From assembly GCF_000719775.1 (NCBI RefSeq), contig NZ_JOHR01000004.1, forward strand, positions 186,001 to 250,000: 64,000 bases of DNA. Direction: 5' to 3'. This document shows positions 8,948-17,277 of this stretch, piece by piece (positions within the stretch are counted from its first letter, which is position 1; every line of letters starts with the position of its first letter). The notes under the pieces were generated by a model. That model was not told the DNA's origin. It did not search any database and saw only the letters and a list, made by a program, of their open reading frames with translations. A program made the position numbers and the translations under genes. This stretch comes from Streptomyces sp. NRRL F-5135. Its GTDB lineage: Bacteria > Actinomycetota > Actinomycetes > Streptomycetales > Streptomycetaceae.

Positions 8948-10308
8948 CCAGCACCAAGATCGCGTTCATCGGCGCAGGCAGTGTCGTCTTCACCCAGGGA
9001 CTGCTGGCGGACATCTTCGCCTTCCCCGAACTCCGGAACGCCCATATCGCCCTGCACGACATCGACTCCGAGCGGCTGACCACGGCGCACGGCGCCGCGC
9101 GCCACATCGCGGATCGCCTGACGGCGGAGGGGAACGCCTCCGAAGCCGCCCCGGGCACCGGCGGCCTCCGAACCGGAACCGGCCCCCTGATCACCGCGCA
9201 CGCCCGGCGGCGCGAAGCCCTGGAGGGAGCCGACTTCGTCATCAACATCGTCCAGGTCGGCATGCGCGAGGCGACCCGGACCGACTTCGACGTACCGGCC
9301 CGCTACGGACTGCGCCAGACCATCGGCGACACCCTCGGCATCGGCGGCATCTTCCGCGCGCTGCGCACCTTCCCGCTGCTGAAGTCGCTCGGCGAGGACA
9401 TCGCCGAGGTCTGCCCCGACGCCTGGCTGCTCAACTACACCAACCCCATGGCGATGAACGTCCAGTACCTCGCCCGGGCCACCGGGCTCACCCGCGTGGT
9501 GGGCCTGTGCCACTCGGTGTACTGGACCATCCGCGACCTGTCCGACCTGCTGGGCGTCCCGCACCAGGAGGTCACCTACCAGGCCGCCGGGGTGAACCAC
9601 CAGGCCTGGGTCCTGCGACTGGAGCACCAGGGAGCCGACCTCTACCCCCGGCTGGACGCGCTCGTCGAGCAGAACCCGGAGCTGCGGCGCCGGGTCCGCG
9701 TCGACATGTACCGCCGCCTCGGCTACTACCCGACCGAGACGAGCGAGCACTCCTCCGAGTACGTCCCCTGGTACCTGCACCACGACAGCGAGGTCGAACG
9801 GCTCCGCCTGCCCATCGGCGCCTACCTCGGCATCGTGGACGAGAACATCGCCGAGTACGAGGGGACCCGCGACGCGCTCGCCGCCGGCACCCCGCTGCAC
9901 GTCGAGGGCACCATGGAGTACGCGCCCCAGATCATCCACAGCATCACCACCGGCACCCCCCGGACCGTCTACGGAAACGTTCCCAACCACGGCCTCATCG
10001 ACAACCTGCCCGCGACCGGCACCGTCGAGGTGCCGTGCCTGGTCGACGGCAGCGGTGTACAGCCCACCCGCGTCGGCGCCCTCCCCGCGCAGTGCGCCGC
10101 GCTCAACCGGGGCTACCTGAGCATGAACGACCTCGTCGTCCGGGCCGCCCTCGAGGACGACCCGCGTTCCGTCCGGCAGGCCGCCATGGCCGACCCGGCC
10201 ACCGCCGCCGCCCTGCCCGTCGAGCGCATCTGGGACCTGTGCGACGACATGGTGCGCGCGCACGGCGACCTGCTCCAGCCCGGGCTGCGCGCCACCCTCG
10301 GGCACTGA
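8944..10308 (+). CDS. Family GH4 NAD+/metal-dependent glycosidase (alpha-galactosidase-like)
   Basis: GH4 enzymes use NAD+ and a divalent metal in an oxidation-elimination mechanism. The 454-residue protein has the Rossmann start KIAFIGAGSVVFTQG, and DIDSERL at the end of beta2. It also has the GH4 signatures NYTNPMAMN, the metal-binding Cys in GLCHSVYWT, and His in GVNHQAWVLRLE. The NYTNPM and CHS forms resemble the MelA/AglA alpha-galactosidase and alpha-glucosidase group more than the phospho-beta-glucosidases. In this operon it is the only candidate for intracellular cleavage of imported oligosaccharides, so activity on alpha-galactosaminides is a testable inference. Confidence 0.92.
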   Translation: MTSTKIAFIGAGSVVFTQGLLADIFAFPELRNAHIALHDIDSERLTTAHGAARHIADRLTAEGNASEAAPGTGGLRTGTGPLITAHARRREALEGADFVINIVQVGMREATRTDFDVPARYGLRQTIGDTLGIGGIFRALRTFPLLKSLGEDIAEVCPDAWLLNYTNPMAMNVQYLARATGLTRVVGLCHSVYWTIRDLSDLLGVPHQEVTYQAAGVNHQAWVLRLEHQGADLYPRLDALVEQNPELRRRVRVDMYRRLGYYPTETSEHSSEYVPWYLHHDSEVERLRLPIGAYLGIVDENIAEYEGTRDALAAGTPLHVEGTMEYAPQIIHSITTGTPRTVYGNVPNHGLIDNLPATGTVEVPCLVDGSGVQPTRVGALPAQCAALNRGYLSMNDLVVRAALEDDPRSVRQAAMADPATAAALPVERIWDLCDDMVRAHGDLLQPGLRATLGH

Positions 10309-10476
10309 TCACCAGCCGGGGTGTGCTGGGTATACCGACAGCAGGCCCAGTCCGCCACCGAGCCCCGCCCCCGACCCCGTCGCGGACTCCGCCATCGAGT
10401 CCGCCGCATCCGCACAACGCCTCATCCGCACAACTCCCGTCCACACCGCATCCGCATCGACTTCCACCGGAGAACC

Positions 10477-11355
10477 ATGTCGTACACGCGTGACGAGATC
10501 GCCTCCCAGCCCGACTGCTGGGAGCGCGTCCTCGAGGAACTCCCCGCTCACACCCCCGCCCTGCCCGCCCCGGGCGAGCGCGTCGCCGTCATCGGCTGCG
10601 GCACCTCGCTGTTCATGGCGCAGGCGTACGCCCAGCTGCGCGAGGACGCCGGGCTCGGTCTGACCGACGCCTTCCCCGCCTCCGAGGCGCGGCTCCACCG
10701 CGCCTACGACCGGGTGCTGGCCCTGACCCGGTCCGGTACCACCACCGAGATCCTCACCGCCTTCGAGCAGGTCCCCGCCACCACCCGGATCAGCGTCGTC
10801 ACCGCCGTGGCCGACTCGCCCGCCGCCACCGCCGCGCACGACGTGATCTGCCTCGACTACGCGGACGAGCGGTCCGTCGTCCAGACCCGCTTCCCCACCA
10901 CCCAGCTCCTGCTGCTGCGCGCCCATCTGGGCCTCGACACCGACCGCGCGCGCACCGATGTCACCACGGCCCTCACCACCGAACTGGAGCCCGAACTGCT
11001 CGCGGCCGAGCAGATCACCTTCATCGGTACGGGCTGGAGCACCGGTCTCGCCGCCGAGGCCGCGCTCAAGGTGCGGGAGGCGGCGGCCTGGTGGACCGAG
11101 TCCTACTCCGCCATGGAGTACCGCCACGGACCCGTCGCGGTGGCGGCGCCGGGCCGCGTCGTGTGGCCCCTCTCCCCACTGCCCGAGACACTGGCCGACC
11201 AGGTCCGCGCCACCGGTGCCCACCTGCGCGTCCCCGGGCTCGACCCGCTGGCCGAACTCGTCGTCGCCCAGCGCCTGGCGGTCGAACTGGCCACCGCCGC
11301 CGGCCGCGACCCCGACCGGCCGGCCCATCTGACGCGCTCCGTCATCCTCGGCTGA
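10477..11355 (+). CDS. SIS-domain sugar isomerase/deaminase (AgaS/GlmS-like)
   Basis: This 292-residue cytoplasmic protein has two SIS (phosphosugar isomerase) folds. The first contains VAVIGCGTSLFMAQAYA and LTRSGTTTE (the phosphate-binding Ser/Thr loop). The second contains FIGTGWSTGLAAEAALKVREAA and AMEYRHGPVAV, the latter very like the GlmS/AgaS motif. AgaS-type enzymes convert galactosamine-6-phosphate to tagatose-6-phosphate with ammonia release; glutamine-dependent GlmS is excluded because the amidotransferase domain is missing. The ATG at 10477 has a GGAGA ribosome binding site. It lies 168 bp after the GH4 gene and before an aldolase, which fits an amino-sugar route. Confidence 0.88.
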   Translation: MSYTRDEIASQPDCWERVLEELPAHTPALPAPGERVAVIGCGTSLFMAQAYAQLREDAGLGLTDAFPASEARLHRAYDRVLALTRSGTTTEILTAFEQVPATTRISVVTAVADSPAATAAHDVICLDYADERSVVQTRFPTTQLLLLRAHLGLDTDRARTDVTTALTTELEPELLAAEQITFIGTGWSTGLAAEAALKVREAAAWWTESYSAMEYRHGPVAVAAPGRVVWPLSPLPETLADQVRATGAHLRVPGLDPLAELVVAQRLAVELATAAGRDPDRPAHLTRSVILG

Positions 11356-11429
11356 CGGTCCCTCAATCGCCTCCCCGGCCCCGCGGGCGGCCGGGCCTTC
11401 CACCCCTTCGTCATCACGGGAAGCAGACC

Positions 11430-12257
11430 ATGCCACTCGCCCCCACCGGGGACATCATCAACGGCGCGGCGCACGGCGTCGGCGCGTTCAACGTCGTCCT
11501 CCTCGAACAGCTGGAAGCCGTCCTCGCGGGTGCCCAGCAGGCGGACCTCCCCGTCATCGTCCAGATCAGCGAGAACGCCGTCGCCTACCGGGGTGCCCTC
11601 GCACCGCTCGCCGCCGCCGCGCGCGCGGCCGCCGAGGAGGCCGCCGTGCCGGCCGCGCTGCACCTGGACCACGCGACGCGGCCCGACCTGGTGGAGGAGG
11701 CCGTACGGCTCGGCTTCACCTCCGTGATGTACGACGGCGCCCACCTGCCCTGGGAGGAGAACGTCGCCCGCACCCGCGAGATCAGCCGCCGGTGCCGGGA
11801 CAGGGGCGTCTGGGTGGAGGCGGAACTCGGCGAGATCGGCGGCAAGGACGGCGCCCACAAGCCGGGGGTCCGCACCGACCCCGAGGAGGCGGCCCGGTTC
11901 GTCGCGGACACCGGCGTGGACGCCCTCGCCGTCGCGGTCGGCACCTCGCACCAGATGACCGAGCGCACGGCGCGGCTCGACCTGGACCTCATCCGCGACC
12001 TGCGCGCGGCCGTCCCCGTACCGCTGGTGCTGCACGGCTCGTCGGGCGTGGACGACAACACCCTCGCCGCGGCGGTGCGCGCCGGGATGCGCAAGGTCAA
12101 TATCGCCACGCATCTCAACACCGTCTTCACGGCGGCGGCCCGCGCGCGGCTGTCCGCGCAGCCCGCGACCGTCGATCCGCGCCGCTACCTGAGCCCGGCC
12201 AGGGAGGCCATGGGCCACGAGGTGGCACGCCTGCTACGGCTGCTGGCCGGTTCCTGA
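11430..12257 (+). CDS. Class II ketose-bisphosphate aldolase (tagatose/fructose type)
   Basis: This zinc-dependent aldolase of the GatY/KbaY/FbaA family has 275 residues. Visible features are the N-terminal GVGAFNVV, the metal-binding AALHLDHATRPDLVEEA, VEAELGEIGGKDG, VGTSHQM, LVLHGSSGVDD and the phosphate-binding KVNIATHLN. It would split tagatose-1,6-bisphosphate (or fructose-1,6-bisphosphate) to triose phosphates. It is the last gene of the plus-strand series and is followed by a strong hairpin. Together with the SIS and PfkB genes it completes a D-tagatose-6-phosphate type lower pathway. Confidence 0.92.
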   Translation: MPLAPTGDIINGAAHGVGAFNVVLLEQLEAVLAGAQQADLPVIVQISENAVAYRGALAPLAAAARAAAEEAAVPAALHLDHATRPDLVEEAVRLGFTSVMYDGAHLPWEENVARTREISRRCRDRGVWVEAELGEIGGKDGAHKPGVRTDPEEAARFVADTGVDALAVAVGTSHQMTERTARLDLDLIRDLRAAVPVPLVLHGSSGVDDNTLAAAVRAGMRKVNIATHLNTVFTAAARARLSAQPATVDPRRYLSPAREAMGHEVARLLRLLAGS

Positions 12258-12278
12258 CCTCCGCCCGCGGGCGGACGG

Positions 12279-12326
12279 GGCGGGTCCTCCCTGGGCTTCC
12301 CAGGTCCTCGGCCGGGAGGACCCGCC
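12279..12326. terminator. Bidirectional terminator between aldolase and P450 genes
   Basis: A 13-bp perfect outer stem (12279-12291 with 12314-12326, GGCGGGTCCTCCC and its complement) encloses a second small stem, CCTGGG/CCCAGG. It sits between two convergent genes and separates the galactosaminide locus from the PTM cluster. Confidence 0.75.
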
Positions 12327-12354
12327 GACACCGCCGGCCCGTCGGCCTGCCTGA

Positions 12355-13593
12355 TCACCAGCTGACCGGCAGCTCGTGCAGGCCGCTGAAGAACTGCTTC
12401 GACCGCCAGCGCAACTCCGCCACGGGCACGGCGAGCCGCAGACCGGGCATGCGGGCGAGGACCCGCTCCAGCGCCACCTGGAGTTCCAGCCGCGCCAGAT
12501 GAGCGCCCAGGCAGTAGTGCGTTCCGTACCCGAAACTCACATGCGCGTTGCCGGGCCGGTCGAAGACCACCCTGTCCGGGTCCGAAAAGGCCTCGGGATC
12601 ACGGTTGGCCGCTGCCTGGGAGACGATGACGGGCTCGCCCGCGCGGACCAGCACCCCGCCCAACTCGGTGTCCTCCAGCGCGTAACGCGGCAGTGTCAGG
12701 CCGTTGAGCAGGGGGACGAACCGCAGCAGTTCCTCCACGGCCTTGGGGATGAGCGCGGGCTCCGCGCGCAACCGGCCCAGCAGGTCCTCCTCGTCCGGCC
12801 GGGGCAGGAGCAGCAGCGAGAAGAAGTTGCCGATCTGGTTGGTGGTGGTGACGAATCCGCCGACGAGGAGTTCGTTGAGGACACCCACCAACTCCTCCTC
12901 GCTGATCACCCCGTCCTCGTCACAGGCCCGCACCAGGAGCGTCAGCAGGTCGTCGGCGGGCTCCTGGCGGCGTGCGTGGAGCCAGCCGTTCACGCGGGCG
13001 AAGAAATCGGCCGCCTCCTTCTGGAGCACCTCCGGCGAGGCGCTGCCCGAGCAGACGATGTCCGCCCAGGACCGCACCCGGCCGTGGTCCTCACGGGGAA
13101 CGCCCACCAGCTCGCAGATCAGCGTCATCGGCAGCGGGAAGGCGAAGTCCTCGGACAGGTCGGCGGGCGGCCCGGCCTGGATCATCCGGTCGAGCAGCCC
13201 GTCGGCGATCCGCCCGACCCGGTCCCGCAGGCGTTCGATGCGGCGTGCCGTGAACTCCTTGCTCAGCACGGAGCGCAGCCGGGTGTGGTCGGGTGCGTCG
13301 GTGGCGATCAGGCCCCCGCCGGCCCGGGGCATCCGTCCGATCCGCGGCTGGTCGCGGCGGACGGCCTCGGCGAGACTGAACCGGGGATCGGACAGGACCG
13401 TACGGACGTCCTCGTGACGCGTCGCCAGCCAGGCGTCCTCCCCGAACGGCAGCCGCACTTTGGCCAGCGGCTGATCCCGCAAGGGGCGGTAGTCCGGGTG
13501 CAGATCCAGTCCCTCCGTGGTCCAGAAGGGGTAGGAGAGGGGCTCCGGGCGCTGAGCGGTGTCCGTGGTGCCCTGGGACGGCCGGTGTGACAT
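12355..13593 (-). CDS. ftdF: Cytochrome P450 of the PTM cluster (FtdF-like)
   Basis: This 412-residue soluble P450 is the last gene of the minus-strand PTM cluster and is a likely late tailoring oxidase. Motifs are ExxR in EELLRFV and the heme loop FGYGTHYCLGAHLARLE. The I-helix reads VGGFVTTTNQ: the Thr pair is present, but the acidic residue that normally precedes it (as in AGHETT or AGLDTT) is Val. That change could alter proton delivery. The ATG at 13593 starts MSHRPSQGTT, and upstream sequence in frame has no P450 character. By cluster order it corresponds to ftdF of frontalamide-type clusters; the symbol is by position, not by sequence comparison. Confidence 0.85.
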   Translation of the reverse strand: MSHRPSQGTTDTAQRPEPLSYPFWTTEGLDLHPDYRPLRDQPLAKVRLPFGEDAWLATRHEDVRTVLSDPRFSLAEAVRRDQPRIGRMPRAGGGLIATDAPDHTRLRSVLSKEFTARRIERLRDRVGRIADGLLDRMIQAGPPADLSEDFAFPLPMTLICELVGVPREDHGRVRSWADIVCSGSASPEVLQKEAADFFARVNGWLHARRQEPADDLLTLLVRACDEDGVISEEELVGVLNELLVGGFVTTTNQIGNFFSLLLLPRPDEEDLLGRLRAEPALIPKAVEELLRFVPLLNGLTLPRYALEDTELGGVLVRAGEPVIVSQAAANRDPEAFSDPDRVVFDRPGNAHVSFGYGTHYCLGAHLARLELQVALERVLARMPGLRLAVPVAELRWRSKQFFSGLHELPVSW

Positions 13594-13763
13594 GGGGGTG
13601 TCCGCCTTTGCTGGTGGGGTGCTGCGGTCCTGGTGAGCGTGTCGTGAGGAGGTATTGATCCGGCGTGAGGTTCGGGGGCGTGGTGACGGGGCCGGGCCGG
13701 GGCCGGGGCACCGGGCATGGAGGGGCCCCGCGCCGCAGGCCCGCGGCCTCGACCGGCGGCCGG

Positions 13764-15518
13764 TCAGTGGGTCAGGCGTGCCGGCTCGGGCGGTGCTCCC
13801 GTACTCCGGTCGTCGGGCGCGGCCCCACCGGCCCCACCAGGGGCACCGGGGGCACCGGGGCCCACGGGGATGACGACATGGGTGGGCGGGGGCGCGGAGT
13901 CGTCGACGGAGGCGGTGAAGTCGAGTCCGTCGTCGCGACAGATGAACTGCATGACCTGCCGTCCGGCGGCGGCCGCCCTGATGAGGCCGCCCGTGGTGGC
14001 CCAGACGCCGGAGAGGTAGAAGTTCTCCAGACCGGGCAGAGCCGGTCCGTGCTTCTTGACCAGCTCCTCCATGGTCTCGCCGCTTTCCACGAACGGCTGC
14101 CAGCCCAGGAACGTCCCGTCGTAGTTGCCCGTGTAGCGGATCTGGGTGAGGGGCGTGCACGTGTCCCGCACCGCGATGGAGTCCTTCAGACCGGGATAGC
14201 GCTCCTCCAGGAAATCCACCACCGTGTCGCGCACCCGCCGCTTGGCCGCGGAGTACGGGCGGCCGCGCCGCACGGGCAGGGTGTGGTGCTCCTCCCCGCG
14301 ACGCAGCCGGCTGTGCTGTTCGGGGCCCTCGCTCAACTCCCGCCAGGGCGCCGTGTCCGAGAAGTACGTGGCGTAGACGACCGTGGTGTCCCGTGGCGAC
14401 AGCTCCGGGTAGAAACGGCTGCGGAACTGGACGTTGAGACTCGGATGGCGCATGCCGAGCAGCCGGCCGGCCGTGGCGTCGTCCAGCAGGTGCGTGGTGG
14501 TGGGCTCACCGTGCGGAAAGGGACGGCGCAGGCCCAGGAACACACTGACATAGCCGGGGAAGACCATGCCCGGTTCCAGAATGGTCTCCGTGAACAGCTT
14601 CCGGTATTCGTCGTCCAGATAGCGGCCGCCCAGGAACTCCATCACCGTGGTCGGACCGTCGCAGGCGGAGACGACGATGTCCGCGTGGTACTCCCGCCCG
14701 TCCGCGAGCCGGACACCCACCGCCCGGTCGTTCTCGACGAGGATCTTCACCACCTTGGCGTTGTACGTCACCTCGCCGCCCAGCCGCTCGTAGCGGTCGG
14801 CGATGGAACGCGCCAGCTCCAGCGAACCCCCTTCCGGCACGCCCGCCGACTGGTGCGCCTGCGCCGCCATCTGGAAGTAGAAGGGCAGTACGGGGAACCC
14901 GGGATGCTTCTCGTACAGGATGTAGTTGAACGCCTCCCGCAGCAGCGGGTCCCGGAAGCGTGTCGAGTATTCCGTCATCAGCGAGGTCATCGAGGTGCGG
15001 AACAGGTTGAAATACGGGACGAAGCCGGCCAGCATGCGCCAGCGCTCCCGCCGGCTCATCAGCGCCACGGGCTTGAGGAACGGATACGCGGGCAGGGCGG
15101 AGATGAACTTGCGCAGCCCTCCGCAGAACGCGCGGATGGGGCGGGCGTCGGCCGGGGACAGGGAGAGCAGATGCGCCTCCAGCCGGTCCGGGTCGCAGTA
15201 GAAGTACACCGCCCGGCCGTCCTGGCCGCGCACGATGTTGAACACGTCGAAGTGGCGCACCTCCTTGCCCTGGAGCGCGCCCAGTTCGAGCCAGATCTGG
15301 TGCATCTCGTTGCCCGGGCCGCTGCCCAGCAGCCAGCTGATGCAGCAGTCGAACGTGAAGTCGCCCCGCCCCCAGCCCGTGCAGCAGCCACCCGGGATCT
15401 CGTGCATCTCGAAGACCTGGCTGCGGTAGCCGTTCATCTGCGCGTAGGCGCCGGTGGATAGGCCGCCGAGCCCGCCCCCGATGATGATCATGGATTCCCT
15501 GCGCTTGACGGACGGCAT
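13764..15518 (-). CDS. ftdD: FAD-dependent phytoene-dehydrogenase-like oxidoreductase of the PTM cluster (second copy)
   Basis: This 584-residue flavoprotein of the CrtI/phytoene desaturase group starts with the dinucleotide-binding fold SMIIIGGGLGGLSTGAYAQ, the second acidic strand VFEMHE and IPGGCCTGW. The C-terminal FAD-closing motif is YLSGVWATTGGLIRAA. In PTM pathways such enzymes close the first carbocycles of the polyene tetramate. The ATG at 15518 (MPSVKRRE) is taken as the start; 29 further codons upstream are low quality. Compared with the neighbouring paralogue it has about 19 extra residues (HSRLRRGEEHHTLPVRRGR) and a 45-residue Pro/Gly/Ala tail of low complexity. The symbol follows cluster order. 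Confidence 0.87.
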   Translation of the reverse strand: MPSVKRRESMIIIGGGLGGLSTGAYAQMNGYRSQVFEMHEIPGGCCTGWGRGDFTFDCCISWLLGSGPGNEMHQIWLELGALQGKEVRHFDVFNIVRGQDGRAVYFYCDPDRLEAHLLSLSPADARPIRAFCGGLRKFISALPAYPFLKPVALMSRRERWRMLAGFVPYFNLFRTSMTSLMTEYSTRFRDPLLREAFNYILYEKHPGFPVLPFYFQMAAQAHQSAGVPEGGSLELARSIADRYERLGGEVTYNAKVVKILVENDRAVGVRLADGREYHADIVVSACDGPTTVMEFLGGRYLDDEYRKLFTETILEPGMVFPGYVSVFLGLRRPFPHGEPTTTHLLDDATAGRLLGMRHPSLNVQFRSRFYPELSPRDTTVVYATYFSDTAPWRELSEGPEQHSRLRRGEEHHTLPVRRGRPYSAAKRRVRDTVVDFLEERYPGLKDSIAVRDTCTPLTQIRYTGNYDGTFLGWQPFVESGETMEELVKKHGPALPGLENFYLSGVWATTGGLIRAAAAGRQVMQFICRDDGLDFTASVDDSAPPPTHVVIPVGPGAPGAPGGAGGAAPDDRSTGAPPEPARLTH

Positions 15519-15609
15519 GTCCCGCTCTCCCCGCTCTCCCCGGTTTCCTGGTCGCATCGATCGCTCCTGTCCCGCGTGGTCCTTCACCACGAGGTCCTTC
15601 AGCACGCGG

Positions 15610-17277
15610 TCACCGGACCCCTCGTCGTTCGAGCTGGGGCAGGCTGCCCAGCTTCCCCGGGTGCCAGGGTTCCGTACCGCCGCTCTCCCAGGCGCGGAAC
15701 TCGAGCCCCAGGTCGCGGCAGAGGTACTGGGTGACGAACCGTCCGCTCGCGGCGGTCCGGATCAGGCTGCCGCCGCCGAACCACTGGCCGGCCAGGGAGA
15801 AACCGCTCAGCCCGGGCAGTCGCAGCCGGTCCTTGTTGATCAGCTTCGTGATCACGTCGTCGGCGTCGGTGAACGACTTCCAGCCCAGGATGGAGCCCTC
15901 CCGCACGCCCGTATACCGCTCGGTGGTGGTGGGTGAGGCCACGTCGATGACCTCGATGGCCTCCGCCACCCCGGGGTGGTGCCGCTCCAGGAAGTCCCGG
16001 ACGAAGTCCGCCACGTCCTGCTTGCGCGCCCAGTACGCCTTGCGGTCCGTGCGCCGCAGCTCCTTCCAGTACGCGTAGTCACTGAAGTAGGTGCAGTGCA
16101 CGACGGACTTGCCGGGCGGAGCGAAACCGTCCGAGTAGTGGGACCGCAACTGGACCACCAGGCTGTTCTGCCGTACGGCCGGGAGCGCGGCGCTGTCCTC
16201 CTGGGAGAGCAGATAGGTGACGCTGTGCCGCTCGGCCGGGTCGAACTCGCCCTTGACACCGACGAACGCCGAGACGACCCCCGGGTAGACCATCTCGGGG
16301 CGGCCCATCATCTCCTCGAAGAGGCGGTCGACCGCGGGGCTCGTGTAACGGCCGCCGAGCAGCCGGTGGATCGTGGTGTGACCGTCGCAGGCGGAGACGA
16401 CGTGGTCCGCGTAGTGCCGCTCACCGCCGCGCAGTTCGACTCCGATCGCCCGGTCGTTCTCGACCAGGATCCGCTCCACCCGCGCCCGGTAGTCCACCCG
16501 GCCGCCCAGCGAGGTGTAGCGCTCCTCGACGGACCGGGCCAGCCCCAGCGAGCCGCCCTGCGGGAACCCCGCGTTGTGGTGGTGGGCGCTGGCCATGTTG
16601 AACAGGTACGGCAGGAGCGGGAAGACCTCGTGGTCCTGGAAGAAGATGAACGGGAACGCCCGGCGCAGCAACGGGTCCTGGAAGCGGCCGGCGAACTTCT
16701 CCATGCGGGTCGCGGCGGTGCGCCAGAACAGGACGAAGTCCGGCAGGACGAGGCGCAGCGTGGCCAGCTTCTCCTTCAGCGGCTGCAGGGGCGGCGGGGT
16801 CAGGAACGGATAGTGATTGATGTCGATGAAGCGTCGCAGATCACGGCAGAAGGCCTTGATGGGCCGGGCGTCGGCCGGCGAGATCTCCAGCAGATGCCGC
16901 TCCAGTCGGTCGGGATCGTTGTAGAACGTCACCGAGCGGCCGTTCTCGTCGACGACGGTGTTGAACATCTCGAAGTTCGCGATCGTCTTGCCGTCGAGGG
17001 CGCCGAGCTCCCGCCACACCTGGCTGGCGTCGTTGTTCCGGCCCGTGCCGGTGAGCCATTCGATGCAGTAGTCGAAGACGTAGTCCTGCCGGGACCACGC
17101 CGTGCAGCACCCTCCGGGCAGGACATGGCGCTCGAAGATCCGCGTCTCGGCGCCGCTCATCTGCGCGTACGCGCCGGTGGACAGGCCGCCGATGCCGGCC
17201 CCGATGATGATCACCCGGGGCGCGTCCTCCGGTCCCCGTTCGCGCCGGTGCCAGACCGGCCGGTTCTCACGCGACAT
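15610..17277 (-). CDS. ftdC: FAD-dependent phytoene-dehydrogenase-like oxidoreductase of the PTM cluster (first copy)
   Basis: This 555-residue paralogue of the next gene has the FAD fold RVIIIGAGIGGLSTGAYAQ, the PGGCCTAW loop and the C-terminal FSLAGQWFGGGSLIRTAA. It would act on the PKS-NRPS product during reductive or oxidative cyclisation. The start is either ATG 17277 or GTG 17286. I prefer the ATG because a GGTGAG lies at good spacing and the GTG has none. Either way it overlaps the end of the PKS-NRPS gene by about 10-20 bp, so translation is probably coupled. Two different CrtI-like enzymes and no alcohol dehydrogenase would favour a bicyclic 5-5 PTM skeleton. Confidence 0.88.
   Translation of the reverse strand: MSRENRPVWHRRERGPEDAPRVIIIGAGIGGLSTGAYAQMSGAETRIFERHVLPGGCCTAWSRQDYVFDYCIEWLTGTGRNNDASQVWRELGALDGKTIANFEMFNTVVDENGRSVTFYNDPDRLERHLLEISPADARPIKAFCRDLRRFIDINHYPFLTPPPLQPLKEKLATLRLVLPDFVLFWRTAATRMEKFAGRFQDPLLRRAFPFIFFQDHEVFPLLPYLFNMASAHHHNAGFPQGGSLGLARSVEERYTSLGGRVDYRARVERILVENDRAIGVELRGGERHYADHVVSACDGHTTIHRLLGGRYTSPAVDRLFEEMMGRPEMVYPGVVSAFVGVKGEFDPAERHSVTYLLSQEDSAALPAVRQNSLVVQLRSHYSDGFAPPGKSVVHCTYFSDYAYWKELRRTDRKAYWARKQDVADFVRDFLERHHPGVAEAIEVIDVASPTTTERYTGVREGSILGWKSFTDADDVITKLINKDRLRLPGLSGFSLAGQWFGGGSLIRTAASGRFVTQYLCRDLGLEFRAWESGGTEPWHPGKLGSLPQLERRGVR

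Noticed and set aside
13764..13910. Frameshift at the 3' end of the second FAD oxidoreductase
   Set aside because: The Pro/Gly-rich tail is odd, but the FAD domain is complete before it and no alternative frame restores a family-like C-terminus.
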